The position numbers and the translations under genes were made by a program. Shown here one piece after another: positions 8,976 through 18,210 of a DNA stretch of 64,000 bases. A model generated the notes under the pieces. It searched no databases, was not told the origin of the DNA, and saw nothing but the letters and a program-made list of their open reading frames with translations. Source of the DNA: DAHUXT01 sp036273675. Its GTDB lineage: Bacteria; Chloroflexota; Ktedonobacteria; Ktedonobacterales; JADMIN01. The stretch covers positions 62,001 to 126,000 of the forward strand of contig DASUHD010000093.1 in NCBI GenBank assembly GCA_036273675.1, read 5' to 3'. Numbering within the stretch: the stretch's first letter is position 1; every line of letters starts with the position of its first letter.

Positions 8976-10454
8976 ATGGAGCGCCCAGCCACGACGGCGC
9001 CTCGCGTCGTGGAACGCAAATCTCACCCAAACATCTCGCTCGCGGTCATCCTGACCGTCCAGCTGATGCTGGTGCTGGATGTCACCGTCGTGAATATCGC
9101 GCTCCCTCAAATGCAGGAAACGCTCCACTTCTCCCAGAGCAACCTCTCGTGGGTGCTCAACGCCTATCTGCTCACCTTCGGCGGACTGCTGCTGCTCGGC
9201 GGGCGCATGGGCGATCTCTTTGGCCGGAAGCGTCTCTTCATCGGCGGGATCACGCTCTTCATCGTGGCCTCGCTCACTGGCGGCCTGGCAACGTCTGCTG
9301 GTTGGCTGGTGGCTGCGCGTGCGGTGCAGGGCATCGGCGCGGCCCTTGCGGCGCCGAGCGCCCTAGCGCTGCTGATGATCAGTTTCCCTGAGGGGCCTCA
9401 GCGCAATCGCGCTCTGAGCTATTTCACCGCCGTGTCCAGTGCTGGCGGCTCGATTGGCTTGATCCTCGGCGGCATGCTCACCGCCTGGGTCTCGTGGCGC
9501 TGGGCGCTCTTCATCAACGTACCTATCGGCATCGCGGTTGTCTTGCTGGCCGCTCGCTTCATCGAGGGAACTACCCGCCAGCGCGGTCGCCTCGATCTCG
9601 CGGGCGCGCTGACCTCGACCCTTGGCATGGGCACGCTGGTCTATGCCTTTATCCGCGCTGGCTCAAATGGCTGGAATGACGCGGGAACAGTGTGGTCCAT
9701 CGTCCTGGCGGCCGCCATCCTCGCGACCTTCGTGCTGATCGAGACGCGGCACGAGCAGCCGGTAATGCCATTGCACTTGCTGGCCAGCCGGAGCCGGGTG
9801 AGCGCCTTCGTGAGTGTGCTTTTCACCGTCGCCGCGATGTATGGAGGCTTCTTCTTCCTGACGCAGTTCCTCCAGCGCGTGATGGGCTTTAGCCCGGTGG
9901 TGACGGGCATCGCCTTCTTGCCGATGACCCTCTCGATCTTCACCATCTCACGCATCGTGCCACGGCTCATCCCGAGGCTGGGTCCCCGGCGCATTCTCAT
10001 CGGCGGGGCTTCACTGGTCGCGCTCGCGACGCTCTGGTTCACGCAGATCTCCATCTCGTCCCACTACGCGCCTGCGATCGTTGTCCCGATGATCCTGCTC
10101 GGGGTCGGCGTCGGTAGTTCGTTCCTCCCACTCAGCATCATTGTCCTCTCGGGTGTGCCTGGGAGGGAGGCTGGCGCCGCCTCTGGGATGCTACAAACGA
10201 TGCAACAGGTGGGCGGAGCGCTCGGCCTGAGCATCCTGGTGACGGCGTTTGGGACAGCGACCCGCGCGGTGCCAACTCACCTGCTGGTGGGCGCGGCCCC
10301 GGCGATGCGCGCGGAGCTTGTCTTCACCCATGGACTTACGAGCGTCTTCGTCCTCACGGCGATCTTCGCGCTGCTCTCGCTGGCCAATGGCCTCCTCGTG
10401 CTGCGGTCGCCGTCTCGTTCCGAGCCTGCCACGCACGTAGTGCTGAGCGAGTAG
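8976..10454 (+). CDS. MFS drug exporter, DHA2 (EmrB/QacA) family, 14 TM
   Basis: This 492-aa proton-coupled exporter shows the DHA2 signature motifs: motif D1-like LDVTVVNIALPQM in TM1, motif A GGRMGDLFGRKR, motif B/C region ending WRWALFINVPIG, and a length that fits 14 TM segments. The frame is open from 8823, but that stretch contains the promoter and operators, so I place the start at ATG 8976 (MERPATTAP). Substrates are probably lipophilic drugs or metabolites. Expression should be induced when the divergent TetR protein binds its ligand. Confidence 0.92.
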   Translation: MERPATTAPRVVERKSHPNISLAVILTVQLMLVLDVTVVNIALPQMQETLHFSQSNLSWVLNAYLLTFGGLLLLGGRMGDLFGRKRLFIGGITLFIVASLTGGLATSAGWLVAARAVQGIGAALAAPSALALLMISFPEGPQRNRALSYFTAVSSAGGSIGLILGGMLTAWVSWRWALFINVPIGIAVVLLAARFIEGTTRQRGRLDLAGALTSTLGMGTLVYAFIRAGSNGWNDAGTVWSIVLAAAILATFVLIETRHEQPVMPLHLLASRSRVSAFVSVLFTVAAMYGGFFFLTQFLQRVMGFSPVVTGIAFLPMTLSIFTISRIVPRLIPRLGPRRILIGGASLVALATLWFTQISISSHYAPAIVVPMILLGVGVGSSFLPLSIIVLSGVPGREAGAASGMLQTMQQVGGALGLSILVTAFGTATRAVPTHLLVGAAPAMRAELVFTHGLTSVFVLTAIFALLSLANGLLVLRSPSRSEPATHVVLSE

Positions 10455-10468
10455 CTTGCCACGGCAAC

Positions 10469-10503
10469 AGAGCCGCTTTCCCGGTGTGGGGGGGCGGCTC
10501 TTG
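10469..10503 (+). terminator. Probable terminator of the exporter gene
   Basis: The arms agagccgc (10469-10476) and gcggctct (10494-10501) form a perfect 8-bp stem 15 bases after the exporter stop. The following ttgctgt is only a weak U-tract. Confidence 0.5.
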
Positions 10504-10845
10504 CTGTGCCTCCTATGCATCCAGCGCCTCTTGCTCTGCCGCTCGCTCGGTTGTTTGCTCATCTGCTGGCAAACGCTCAATCATTGATGGTTTTGTTAGA
10601 CGCTCTTTAGGTAAAGCCCATGAGCTGGAAGGCCCAGAGGGAGCGGTACCAGCGGACGCGCTCCAGGCGACCGACGGCGACGAGATAGTGGGCGTCTGTC
10701 TCGGGGAGTATGGCTGGCCTCGGTAGGCTCTCACCAGTGGATCGCCAGTCACCGCCCTACCATGCATTGACGCACTAGCCAAAGACCCATAAAGTATCGC
10801 TGTGACACAGATACGATATTCGCTTCCCGCAACGGAAAGTGCGCC
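10504..10845. other. Intergenic stretch with a possible gene fragment
   Basis: No complete gene is visible. On the minus strand a stop-to-stop frame (about 10607-10755) encodes about 49 residues including AHYLVAVGRLERVRWYRSLW and ends FQLMGFT. It looks protein-like but has no start codon, so it may be a remnant of a lost gene. I do not recognise its family. Confidence 0.3.
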
Positions 10846-11215
10846 ATGATGCAGCCAGCGCAACCATCCCCGCCTCCGCAGCAGGACAACCAGCGGGAGA
10901 ACTCGGCTGTTCCGACGCCCTTCTTTGTTGGTGTAGTGCTGGTCGTTGCGTTGATCATCGTCTGCGGCCTGGGGGCCGTCGGCGTGATTCCCTCGCTACG
11001 TGGCCTTACGAATCCTACCGCTGCTGCCACTCTCACGCCGTCACAGCCCACCGTACCTGCCACAACCCCTGCGGCCACTCTCGGCGGCACGCTCGGAGAC
11101 TTCGTGCAGCGGTATGGTAGCTCGGTTGACGAGAGCGGCCTGATGTACGCGGCGACGCTGGCGGGCCAGAGGGTGCTGGTCGTTCTGGCGCTCAGCGAGG
11201 TGAGGCGTAGCCGCG
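10846..11215 (+). pseudogene. Membrane-anchored protein, 3'-truncated
   Basis: The frame starts MMQPAQPSPPPQQ, has one TM segment (about residues 27-48, FFVGVVLVVALIIVCGLGAVG), a Thr/Pro/Ala-rich linker, then a short extracytoplasmic start of a domain (GDFVQRYGSSVDESGLMY). After about residue 120 (LALSEV) the reading continues only over sequence that encodes, on the other strand, the response regulator described next; the formal stop is at 11280. I read this as a gene cut at about 11205-11229 and fused tail-to-tail to another truncated gene. Function is unknown. Confidence 0.6.
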
Positions 11216-11224
11216 CGTCGCGAA

Positions 11225-11697
11225 ACAACCGGACTCCCAGCGTGCGTGACCGTATGCGCTTCTTCATCGATCACCAGTGAACCAAGGCGCAAAATCGGAG
11301 TACCAGCTTCAGGGAGGCTCGTATCCGCTCCATGCACACGCGGGCGTCGTAGCAGCGCCTTGACCCGGGCAACGACCTCGCGGGGGCTAAACGGCTTGGT
11401 GACGTACTCGTCCGCGCCGACCGACAGCCCAATGATCTTGTCGATTTCTTCGGTGCGCGCGGTCAGCATCAAGATATACGCATCGGAGAAGCGGCGGATC
11501 TGCCGACACACTTCGATGCCATCCATCCCTGGCAGCATCACGCCGAGCACCATGAGATCCGGGTTGAAGGTACGCGCCATCTCCAGCCCAGCCGGTCCAT
11601 CGGATGCGGTGGCGACCTCATGCCCTTCACGGCTGAGGTAGTCATGCAACAAGTCCCCCAGATTCGGTTCGTCGTCGACGATGAGGAGCCGCGCCAC
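11225..11697 (-). pseudogene. OmpR-family response regulator, truncated and with mutated phospho-site
   Basis: From a GTG at 11697 (ARLLIVDDEPN) there is a receiver domain (1-118) with the acidic pair DDE and K101 in VTKPF. The winged-helix effector domain begins (LRLGSLVIDEEAHTVT, 136-151) but the similarity ends at about residue 157; the DNA-recognition part is missing. The phospho-acceptor Asp, expected in VLDVMLP, is Gly52 (GGC): the text reads VLGVMLP. The formal frame runs on to 11041 through the facing gene. Truncation plus loss of the Asp shows it is not functional as a regulator. Confidence 0.8.
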
Positions 11698-11915
11698 CTA
11701 TGTCACCACCCTCCACCCGACGCTAGGATGCTAGGCGCGCACACCAGCGAGAGATATCGTTTCTCCATTGTACCGCGATGTGCTGCACGTGGCTGAGACT
11801 ATCACATTCGGAGGTCGGCGACCCGCTCGTCATGAACGTCCATCGCTTAGAAGGTGGAAACGAGCGCGTGGCAGTAAGCTCCTGCGGAGTGCATCCTTCT
11901 TACTATGACGATGTT

Positions 11916-12070
11916 CATTGACTGATTCCGGCAAGCACCTGGTCGAACACCGTGACAAACGCGGCGAGATGGTCCGCTGAAAGGTCACCAAACAACCCAT
12001 CTGCTGCCTCGCGTCGTTCGGTATCCATGCGCGCGGCAGCCTCAATCCCTTGTTCGGTCAGGCTGACGAG
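11916..12070 (-). pseudogene. C-terminal remnant of a MarR-type regulator
   Basis: Directly after the TAA of the PhoD-like gene the same frame continues LVSLTEQGIEAAARMD and ends TVFDQVLAGISQ with TGA at 11916-11918. LVSLTEQG is typical of the wing and last helices of MarR proteins. No start and no HTH remain, so it is a 5'-truncated fragment joined to the end of the phosphatase gene. Confidence 0.6.
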
Positions 12071-14833
12071 TTACGGTAATGATGGTGCATCCTCCGCTGC
12101 AGGCGCCTTCAGGCTGGCGCGATACTCCGTCGCTGGCTGTGGGATATCTGGCGCATCGGACGCACGTGGAGGACGCCACCAAAGTCGCTGTACCGCTTCG
12201 CGCCCGCCCTCGCTATCCTGCGCGAACTGAATCTCCCCGATGTTCGCATCGCCGACGATGTGCAGGCCACCGTCCGACCACACCCGTGTCCAGAGTTCAG
12301 GATGATTGAGCGCGGTATGCACCAACTGGCTTATCCCAGTGTTGAGGCGTGTCTCGAGTTTCGTCAAATGAGGGTCGCGCCTGAAAACCGTCTGCGCTAG
12401 TTGTAGCAGTCGCTTTGCGACCCCGAGGCGAACTAGGTGCGGATATTCGCTCGACTCTAATACCTGAGCCGCTTCAAGCGCATTGTCTACCCCTATATGC
12501 GCTTCGCCCGTGAGCGCCGCGACCGTCTCGCGTACCCGCTGGCCATGTGCGGTGGTCAGATCGTCGAGCGCTGCTCCCGGCTCTGATATACTGCCCGCAA
12601 GCTCGTGCGGATTGCGGGCATCGCGCAAGTACCGCAATCGTAACCGGCGCGCGGGTGGACATTGATCGAAGGTATGGGCCGGCCATCCGTGCGCTGGGAG
12701 CATCAGCGCGGCGGGTGAGCGCAGCAATGTCGCGACGCGTGGAACTGACCACCAAACGGCAAGGGCCCTGTGCTGTACCGCGTGTGTGGCCGCCGCCAGC
12801 GCGTTTGCATTCTCCGGCGTTCCCTCGTTCCAAGCCAACAAGTCAACGGGTGGCATCTGGCCCTGACTGACGAGATGGAACAGGTGGGGATAGGCGACCG
12901 TCAGTAGCGCCTTATGCACGCCAGATGCCACGTTCTTGAACGCGCTCGAGGTGAAGTTCACCATGATCGCCGTGCCGCGCACTGCCTCAGACGCCTGACC
13001 TGCACTGGCGGGAGCAGCCTTCCTGCTACTTTCGTCGTCTCCCTTGGCTTCTCCATCTGGTTCCCAGTATTCCATGGTCGAGCCGAAGCCGTAGTGGACA
13101 TCGCCCGAGAGAATCACTACCGGCCCGAACCACGCCAGCCGCTGCAGCAGTGACTGGCAGACCCGCCGGTTGAGCGACCACGATTCGCGATCGTAGGCGT
13201 AGTGATCCAGGCTGAGCAGCTGGATCTTCTCGACGATATCCACTCCCAGCACCGGCGTTTGCGACACCAGCATGGTCAGCCGAGTATCATTAGGAGGTGG
13301 CGATCCAATCTGTTCCTCCAGCGCCTCGTCGGAGAGCAGCCCCGGCGCCGCGTGTGGCTGGTCATAGATTCGGCGGGTGCGCGTGTCAAGCACGAGCATG
13401 CGATAACTGGGCGTTTCCACCGTGAAATGCCAGCGAAGCGCCCGCGCGCCTCTAGGCAGTATCCCTACGCCGGAGAACTCGTTGGGAAGCCCCAGATACT
13501 CCGCCAGCAGAGCCGCATCCGCGCTGTCTTCTGCTCCCGGTTCCTCAGCATGCCACTGGTCCACCGTCTCCAGAAATGTCCGCCCGGTCGGCCCATCAAA
13601 TTGGTCGGGGTCGTTGCCCCAGGCCTGAAAGAGGGCGTAGGCGTAGAGCGCGTTGCGGAGGATGCGCCGCCCCATCGGCCGCTCCAGGACGGTGGCGCAC
13701 CATGCGCCATCGAGATACCAGTCGTCAGTCACGTCGTGGTCGTCACAGATCATATAGGTGGGGATATTGGCCAGCGCCCGCCGCACATGGGGCAGCGTCT
13801 CGCGAAAATCCGTCAGCTCCCGCTCGTCCAGGAGCCAGCGCGCCGCAACCTGGCTCCGCTCGCGCTCATCTTTGGGACGCGCCTCAGGGTACCGGCGCCA
13901 CACCTCCTCCTGGGATGGCAGAGAGGCAGGCCAGAGGACGCCGGACCAGGTGAAGAGATACATCGCGAGATACTCGCCGCGCGTTAGCAGGTGGTTTTGC
14001 GGCGTCCCAGTCGTGAATCCCGCTACCTCGCGGACAACACAGGCGCGCTCACCCGGAGCTGTGAGACTCATGCCTGTTGGAATGGATGGCAACTCCTCGC
14101 GCCCCACCAGTATCTCGGCGGCTTCCATCAGCGCCGCAAGCAGCGACTCCGCCACATCATCGGCATAGATCTGGTCGCCGGTTAGATAGAGCTGTTGCGG
14201 GCGGGTAGCCAGGTCATCCGCAGACTGCGAGAGCGCCAGGTCCAGCGTTGCCAGCGCGTCTCTACCCACTCCGTGCGGATTGCGGCACGACCCGTGGAAG
14301 ATGCGGACGCGCTCCAGGGTCGTCGCGGGTAGCACAAAGGATGGCAGCGGCAATCCGGCATAGGTCAGGCGCTCCACCTCGCTCACGGCCACCGGGTTGG
14401 CTACGAGCACGCCAGGTGAATGCAGATCATGCAGGTCATGCAAGTCATGCAGATCATGCAGGTCACCCGGGTCTGGTCGGTCTGCTCCCTCATCAGCCGC
14501 CTGTTCATCATCGAAGAACAGGTTGTAGCAGTAGACGTTGTCCGGGTCGAGCGCCTGCGTCTCGTCTGCTGCCCGTGCAGTCACGGCTACCACGTGCAGC
14601 CGGTCCCCCAGTCGCACGGTGGGGCGCGTGCTGGTCAACCGCTCGGTCAGGCTGCCTGTTGCCGCGTCCCACTGATAGACGCGCAGTGTCACGCGCTGAG
14701 CGGCGTGCACGGCCACCCAGACCGTCACCGCGCGCGGCTCGACCCGGCGAAGAATCAGCGGCATGCCTTCGAATCGCTCTGCCAGCGGCGTCCATGATGG
14801 TGATTGTCTCGGTGATGGTGTCATATGCGGCAT
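12071..14833 (-). CDS. PhoD-like metallophosphatase (large, 920 aa)
   Basis: Phosphodiesterase/alkaline-phosphatase of the PhoD-like metallophosphatase superfamily. Metal-binding signatures are FHGSCRNPHGVGRD (about 180), YLTGDQIYADD (about 218), MICDDHDVTDDW (about 365) and LSGDVHYGFGS (about 580). The N-terminal 150 residues form the usual beta-rich domain, interrupted by a DLH-repeat insertion (DLHDLHDLHDLH). The C-terminal 300 residues extend past the catalytic domain and are not recognised. No signal peptide is evident, so it is probably cytoplasmic, unlike Tat-exported PhoD. The ATG at 14833 has aaggat upstream. The stop codon lies exactly at the junction with the MarR fragment, so a shortened C-terminus is possible. 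Confidence 0.85.
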   Translation of the reverse strand: MPHMTPSPRQSPSWTPLAERFEGMPLILRRVEPRAVTVWVAVHAAQRVTLRVYQWDAATGSLTERLTSTRPTVRLGDRLHVVAVTARAADETQALDPDNVYCYNLFFDDEQAADEGADRPDPGDLHDLHDLHDLHDLHSPGVLVANPVAVSEVERLTYAGLPLPSFVLPATTLERVRIFHGSCRNPHGVGRDALATLDLALSQSADDLATRPQQLYLTGDQIYADDVAESLLAALMEAAEILVGREELPSIPTGMSLTAPGERACVVREVAGFTTGTPQNHLLTRGEYLAMYLFTWSGVLWPASLPSQEEVWRRYPEARPKDERERSQVAARWLLDERELTDFRETLPHVRRALANIPTYMICDDHDVTDDWYLDGAWCATVLERPMGRRILRNALYAYALFQAWGNDPDQFDGPTGRTFLETVDQWHAEEPGAEDSADAALLAEYLGLPNEFSGVGILPRGARALRWHFTVETPSYRMLVLDTRTRRIYDQPHAAPGLLSDEALEEQIGSPPPNDTRLTMLVSQTPVLGVDIVEKIQLLSLDHYAYDRESWSLNRRVCQSLLQRLAWFGPVVILSGDVHYGFGSTMEYWEPDGEAKGDDESSRKAAPASAGQASEAVRGTAIMVNFTSSAFKNVASGVHKALLTVAYPHLFHLVSQGQMPPVDLLAWNEGTPENANALAAATHAVQHRALAVWWSVPRVATLLRSPAALMLPAHGWPAHTFDQCPPARRLRLRYLRDARNPHELAGSISEPGAALDDLTTAHGQRVRETVAALTGEAHIGVDNALEAAQVLESSEYPHLVRLGVAKRLLQLAQTVFRRDPHLTKLETRLNTGISQLVHTALNHPELWTRVWSDGGLHIVGDANIGEIQFAQDSEGGREAVQRLWWRPPRASDAPDIPQPATEYRASLKAPAAEDAPSLP
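14421..14465. repeat. 9-bp tandem repeat inside the phosphatase gene
   Basis: Five consecutive 9-bp units of the form tgca(g/a)(a/g)tca encode the DLH triplets of the PhoD-like protein. Being in frame, copy-number change would lengthen the linker without a frameshift. Confidence 0.85.
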
Positions 14834-14946
14834 ACTAAATCCTTATCCCACATCCCAATGGCGGTTTCCCCTCAGAGCGATGACCATAGACGATGACCAC
14901 CTGCTACTACATCTACGGTGTAGCGGTTGTGCAGGTGAAAATCGTC

Positions 14947-15834
14947 TCAAACCTCGCGGCCAATGTTCCTGTGAGAATGACCACGGAACAAACCTAGACG
15001 CTGGCCCACTACCTCAGCCACCGCTTGGAGCGGTTCCTGTAGCAGCTTGTATGGCACGACCTCCTCAGGCTGATTGGCGAGCGCTGTCTCCAGGCCGCGA
15101 CGGAATGCGACGCGCAACTCGGTGTTGATGTGGATCACGGTAATGCCCGCTGTGATCGCCGCGGAGAGCTCTGTATCATCGGAGCCTGAGCCTCCATGCA
15201 GCGTGAGAAACCTGCCCGTCGCCTGGCGGATTGCTGCAATCCGGGAGATGTCCAGGTGTTGCGAGATGCTGCCATTGACCATCGTGCGGAGCATGCCATG
15301 CATACTTCCAACCGCAGGCGCTAGCAGGTCCACCCCTGTCGCGGCGACAAATTGCGTCGCCTCCTCAGGCGTCGTGAGCGGGCGCTCGATCGCGCGTTCG
15401 TGGATCTGCGATCCTGCCCCAATATAGCCAATCTCGCCTTCTACCAGTATCTCGGGGCGAATGGATTTAACAGCTTCGACTGCCACTTTCGTCGCGGCGG
15501 CATTCTGCTCGAACGGCTTCTCCGAGGCGTCGAAGACCAGCATATCGAACCCCGCACGTGTGGCTCCCTCGGCGCTGTGGAGCGTGTGGACGTGATCGGC
15601 GTTGAGATAGATCGCCGCTCCTGACTCGTCACGGATCACCTGGACGAGCGCCGCGACCTCCCGTGTGCCGATGAAGGCGCGTTCGCCCTCGGAGACTCCA
15701 ATGATCACGGGAGTGTTCAGTTCCTGGGCGGTTTGACAAATCGCCTTGAGAGTGACGAGCTCTGAGACGTTAAAGTGGCCGACCGCTATACCAAGCCGAT
15801 CCGCGTCTTCGAGAGTATGTAACAGCGTCTGCAT
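14947..15834 (-). CDS. Class II ketose-bisphosphate aldolase
   Basis: This 295-aa zinc enzyme cleaves or forms fructose- or tagatose-1,6-bisphosphate. Family landmarks: GHFNVSELVTLKAI at the N-terminus, the zinc-site histidine region YLNADHVHT (usually LDHG-like), VEGEIGYIG, APAVGSMHG, and LHGGSGSDD in the phosphate site. NADHVH instead of LDHG marks a divergent subfamily, so the substrate may not be FBP. Start at 15834 has a strong aggagg. It is a single gene. Confidence 0.85.
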   Translation of the reverse strand: MQTLLHTLEDADRLGIAVGHFNVSELVTLKAICQTAQELNTPVIIGVSEGERAFIGTREVAALVQVIRDESGAAIYLNADHVHTLHSAEGATRAGFDMLVFDASEKPFEQNAAATKVAVEAVKSIRPEILVEGEIGYIGAGSQIHERAIERPLTTPEEATQFVAATGVDLLAPAVGSMHGMLRTMVNGSISQHLDISRIAAIRQATGRFLTLHGGSGSDDTELSAAITAGITVIHINTELRVAFRRGLETALANQPEEVVPYKLLQEPLQAVAEVVGQRLGLFRGHSHRNIGREV

Positions 15835-16045
15835 CGTTCCTCCTGATAGAGTCGCATTCGCGTTTCAGCGATAATGTCTGCGCTGCCAAGCCCGGTCATG
15901 AGGCTGGCTGGTTCTTGCATCGCGGCCATGCTGTTCGCACTGTGGAGAGAGCGAGCCGCAGCGTGCGTTCGCTCTGGGTGCTGATTGTCGTGCGGCTGTC
16001 ATCGGAACCACCTCCGCGAAGTGGGCTGCATGAACAGGTGCGCAT

Positions 16046-16100
16046 CCCGGATGTCCGTCAAGCGTTCGCCCTGCGCCCGAACGCTTGACGGACATCCGGG
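16046..16100. repeat. Perfect 23-bp inverted repeat over a gene 3' end
   Basis: The arms 16046-16068 and 16078-16100 are exact reverse complements with a 9-base spacer (ccctgcgcc). The right arm encodes PDVRQAFG of the minus-strand membrane protein; the left arm supplies its last codons and the TGA. There is no T-run. Confidence 0.9.
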
Positions 16101-16501
16101 CGAGAGAGGTACACCAGGATCACTGCCGGGATAGCGGCGGTCACCATCGTGTACTCGAGGTTTGCGTCCGACAGAATGAAGTCGGCCAGTGTAAACACGA
16201 CTGCCATGCCCATGACCATCCAGGCGTACGACCATGCCCAGGGTCGCTGACGTGTTATCGCTATGGCCGCCGCGACGGTGATTGTACCCAGGGTAAGCCC
16301 GCGCACTTCGAGAAATGGGATGTAGGCGGTGGCGGGAGTGAAGGTCAAGACGCTCGGGACGCTGATTGTCCGAATACCAGCGATGAAAGCCACAGCCAGG
16401 ATAACATCAAGCAAACCGACAATGGCCAGAAGCACGCCCAAGATGGAAATGCTCCAGAACCGATTCCGGGGCGGCCACGAGCATGCACCCTTGGTTAACA
16501 T
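16058..16501 (-). CDS. Small four-TM membrane protein
   Basis: The 147-aa product has four hydrophobic segments (about 18-42, 58-82, 88-108, 114-130) and no recognised catalytic motif. I do not recognise the family. Its last residues (GRRANA) and stop are encoded by the loop and left arm of the 23-bp inverted repeat, so the natural C-terminus may have been rewritten. It ends a minus-strand run after two PAP2 genes; a functional link to them is only positional. Confidence 0.6.
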   Translation of the reverse strand: MLTKGACSWPPRNRFWSISILGVLLAIVGLLDVILAVAFIAGIRTISVPSVLTFTPATAYIPFLEVRGLTLGTITVAAAIAITRQRPWAWSYAWMVMGMAVVFTLADFILSDANLEYTMVTAAIPAVILVYLSRPDVRQAFGRRANA

Positions 16502-16514
16502 ACGTTTCCTCCCT

Positions 16515-17234
16515 TTACGCTACGGCTCTCTGGCCTGGATGCGGCTCACCAACACCGAGCAGCCGGGGCCAGCGTCGAGCGATCCAGCCATAGACCTGGA
16601 TCGAGATGAGCAGCCAGAAACCGCCCCAGAACAGGCCCGCGAGACTATCACTTGGCCAGTGCTCGCCCATGAGCACCCGTGATGGCCCCATCAAAACGAT
16701 GCCTAGAATCAGCCCAGCACGTACGACCCAAAGCACTGCGAGAGTGCGCGTTCCCGCGCGTCGGACCTGAAACGTCAGAAACAGGACAATGCCAAAAAAC
16801 GCAACGGCGTGTTCGACGTGACCTGAGGGGAAGCTGTAGACACCCGAGATATAGCGGTCGACATAGACACCATACCCCAGCGGACGCGGACGCTGAATGA
16901 TCTGGTTGATCAGAAAATTCGTGGCGTCGGCAGTCGCTACTGTCGCAAGCGCGAGCGCCGCGTCGAGCCAGCGCGAGAGCGCCACAAAGACTGCTATCGC
17001 CGTGGCGACAAGGATACCCGCCGGGCGCGGCCAGTTGACTGTGCTATCTATCTCCAGCAGTCGACTGAGCCAGGGATGTGGCAGAATCAGGCGCTGCCAC
17101 CAGACGGTGAGTCCGACGTCGCCGGGCAACGGCCCTGCGTCTCGCGCGACGGCTACTGTCAGGGCTATCATTCCAAGGAGCGCGGCGCCTACCATCGCGG
17201 CATAGGCGGCATGGGTCAGATGTAGCTTTCTCAT
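16515..17234 (-). CDS. PAP2-family membrane phosphatase
   Basis: This 239-aa protein has about six TM segments and the three PAP2 motifs: C1 as NQIIQRPRP, C2 FPSGH and C3 SRVLMGEHWPSD. In C1 the usual first Lys of K-x6-RP is Asn. Family members dephosphorylate lipid phosphates such as phosphatidic acid or undecaprenyl pyrophosphate on the outer face of the membrane. I start at 17234 (MRKLHLTH), since upstream sequence looks non-coding. A second PAP2 gene lies immediately upstream on the same strand. Confidence 0.88.
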   Translation of the reverse strand: MRKLHLTHAAYAAMVGAALLGMIALTVAVARDAGPLPGDVGLTVWWQRLILPHPWLSRLLEIDSTVNWPRPAGILVATAIAVFVALSRWLDAALALATVATADATNFLINQIIQRPRPLGYGVYVDRYISGVYSFPSGHVEHAVAFFGIVLFLTFQVRRAGTRTLAVLWVVRAGLILGIVLMGPSRVLMGEHWPSDSLAGLFWGGFWLLISIQVYGWIARRWPRLLGVGEPHPGQRAVA

Positions 17235-17415
17235 AAGGCTGGCGCCCGCGACCGCGTGTTGCGCTGGCGCAGCTGTTGCGGTGACCAAAGCGGAATGGTC
17301 ACTTCCTGACTGCGTACGTCTTGGCGTCACTGATGATCGTGTCCACCTGCGGACAGACATGACGATGCTCCTTGTCGTGGGGTTGATGGGCAGGACGAAT
17401 TCAAATCGGCCGGGG

Positions 17416-18210
17416 CTACGCGTGCAAGTGGCTGCGTCGCCGGTGTTTTTCTGGCATCGGCCAGAACTTGAAGTGGCGCTTGAGCCAGATGTGCGCTTCG
17501 ATCGTAGCGGCGAGCCAGACGGCGGAGAAGAGATACGCGCCCAGCACGTCGCTCGGCCAGTGCTCCCCGAGATACACCCGTGAAGGTCCAACCAGGAGAA
17601 TCATTGCGGCAAGCGCTGCCAGAACGAGATTGCGGAACCAGGTATTGCGCCAGGCGATGAAGACGACGTAGCAGCAGAACCCGAAGAGTGTGGTGTATTG
17701 GATAACGTGCCCCGACGGGAAGCTGTAGTCGCTCAGATGCGCGGCGATATGAATCGAGGGGTCCGCTGGACGGGGTCGGGCCACGTAGATCTTGATGAGG
17801 CCCCCGATCCAGATCGCCACTAACGACGCTCCCACGCCGATGAGCGCTTCCAGGCGAAAGCGGAGGGCGAACAGGACACCAAACACGCCCGCATAGACGA
17901 TGACATTGATGGGAAAGAAACCGAGGTCGCTCGCGCGGGTGAGGACCCAACCTACTGCAGGCAGCGTGACATGCTGGACCGCGCGGGTGATTGCCTCGTC
18001 CCACTGCAGCACATCGTTGCCGCGGACATTGAACGCGAGCAGAAGAAAGCCCGCGATGAACATGGCAATGACGGCGAGATAGGTAATGCTGAACAGTCGC
18101 CCACGGCCCGCCTCCTCCTCGACTGGTACCTCGGCGGCGATAATGCGCGCCTGGTCTTCAGCAAGCACGCGCCGCGCCCCTGTGAGCAGCGGTTTCTTCT
18201 GAGTGTCCAT
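17416..18210 (-). CDS. PAP2-family membrane phosphatase
   Basis: This 264-aa enzyme has a charged cytoplasmic N-terminus (about 45 residues), about six TM segments and canonical PAP2 motifs: C1 KIYVARPRP with the Lys present, C2 FPSGH and C3 SRVYLGEHWPSD. It is the most canonical of three PAP2 domains within 5 kb. Expected role is removal of phosphate from lipid (pyro)phosphates. The start at 18210 (MDTQKKPLL) is preceded by gggagaagcg. Confidence 0.9.
   Translation of the reverse strand: MDTQKKPLLTGARRVLAEDQARIIAAEVPVEEEAGRGRLFSITYLAVIAMFIAGFLLLAFNVRGNDVLQWDEAITRAVQHVTLPAVGWVLTRASDLGFFPINVIVYAGVFGVLFALRFRLEALIGVGASLVAIWIGGLIKIYVARPRPADPSIHIAAHLSDYSFPSGHVIQYTTLFGFCCYVVFIAWRNTWFRNLVLAALAAMILLVGPSRVYLGEHWPSDVLGAYLFSAVWLAATIEAHIWLKRHFKFWPMPEKHRRRSHLHA

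Noticed and set aside
10484..10726. 80-codon plus-strand frame after the exporter
   Set aside because: It starts within the terminator hairpin, is Ser/Cys-rich in the first half and has no ribosome site.
13202..13987. 261-codon plus-strand frame opposite the PhoD-like gene
   Set aside because: A mirror of the phosphatase, which carries the conserved metal-binding motifs on the other strand.
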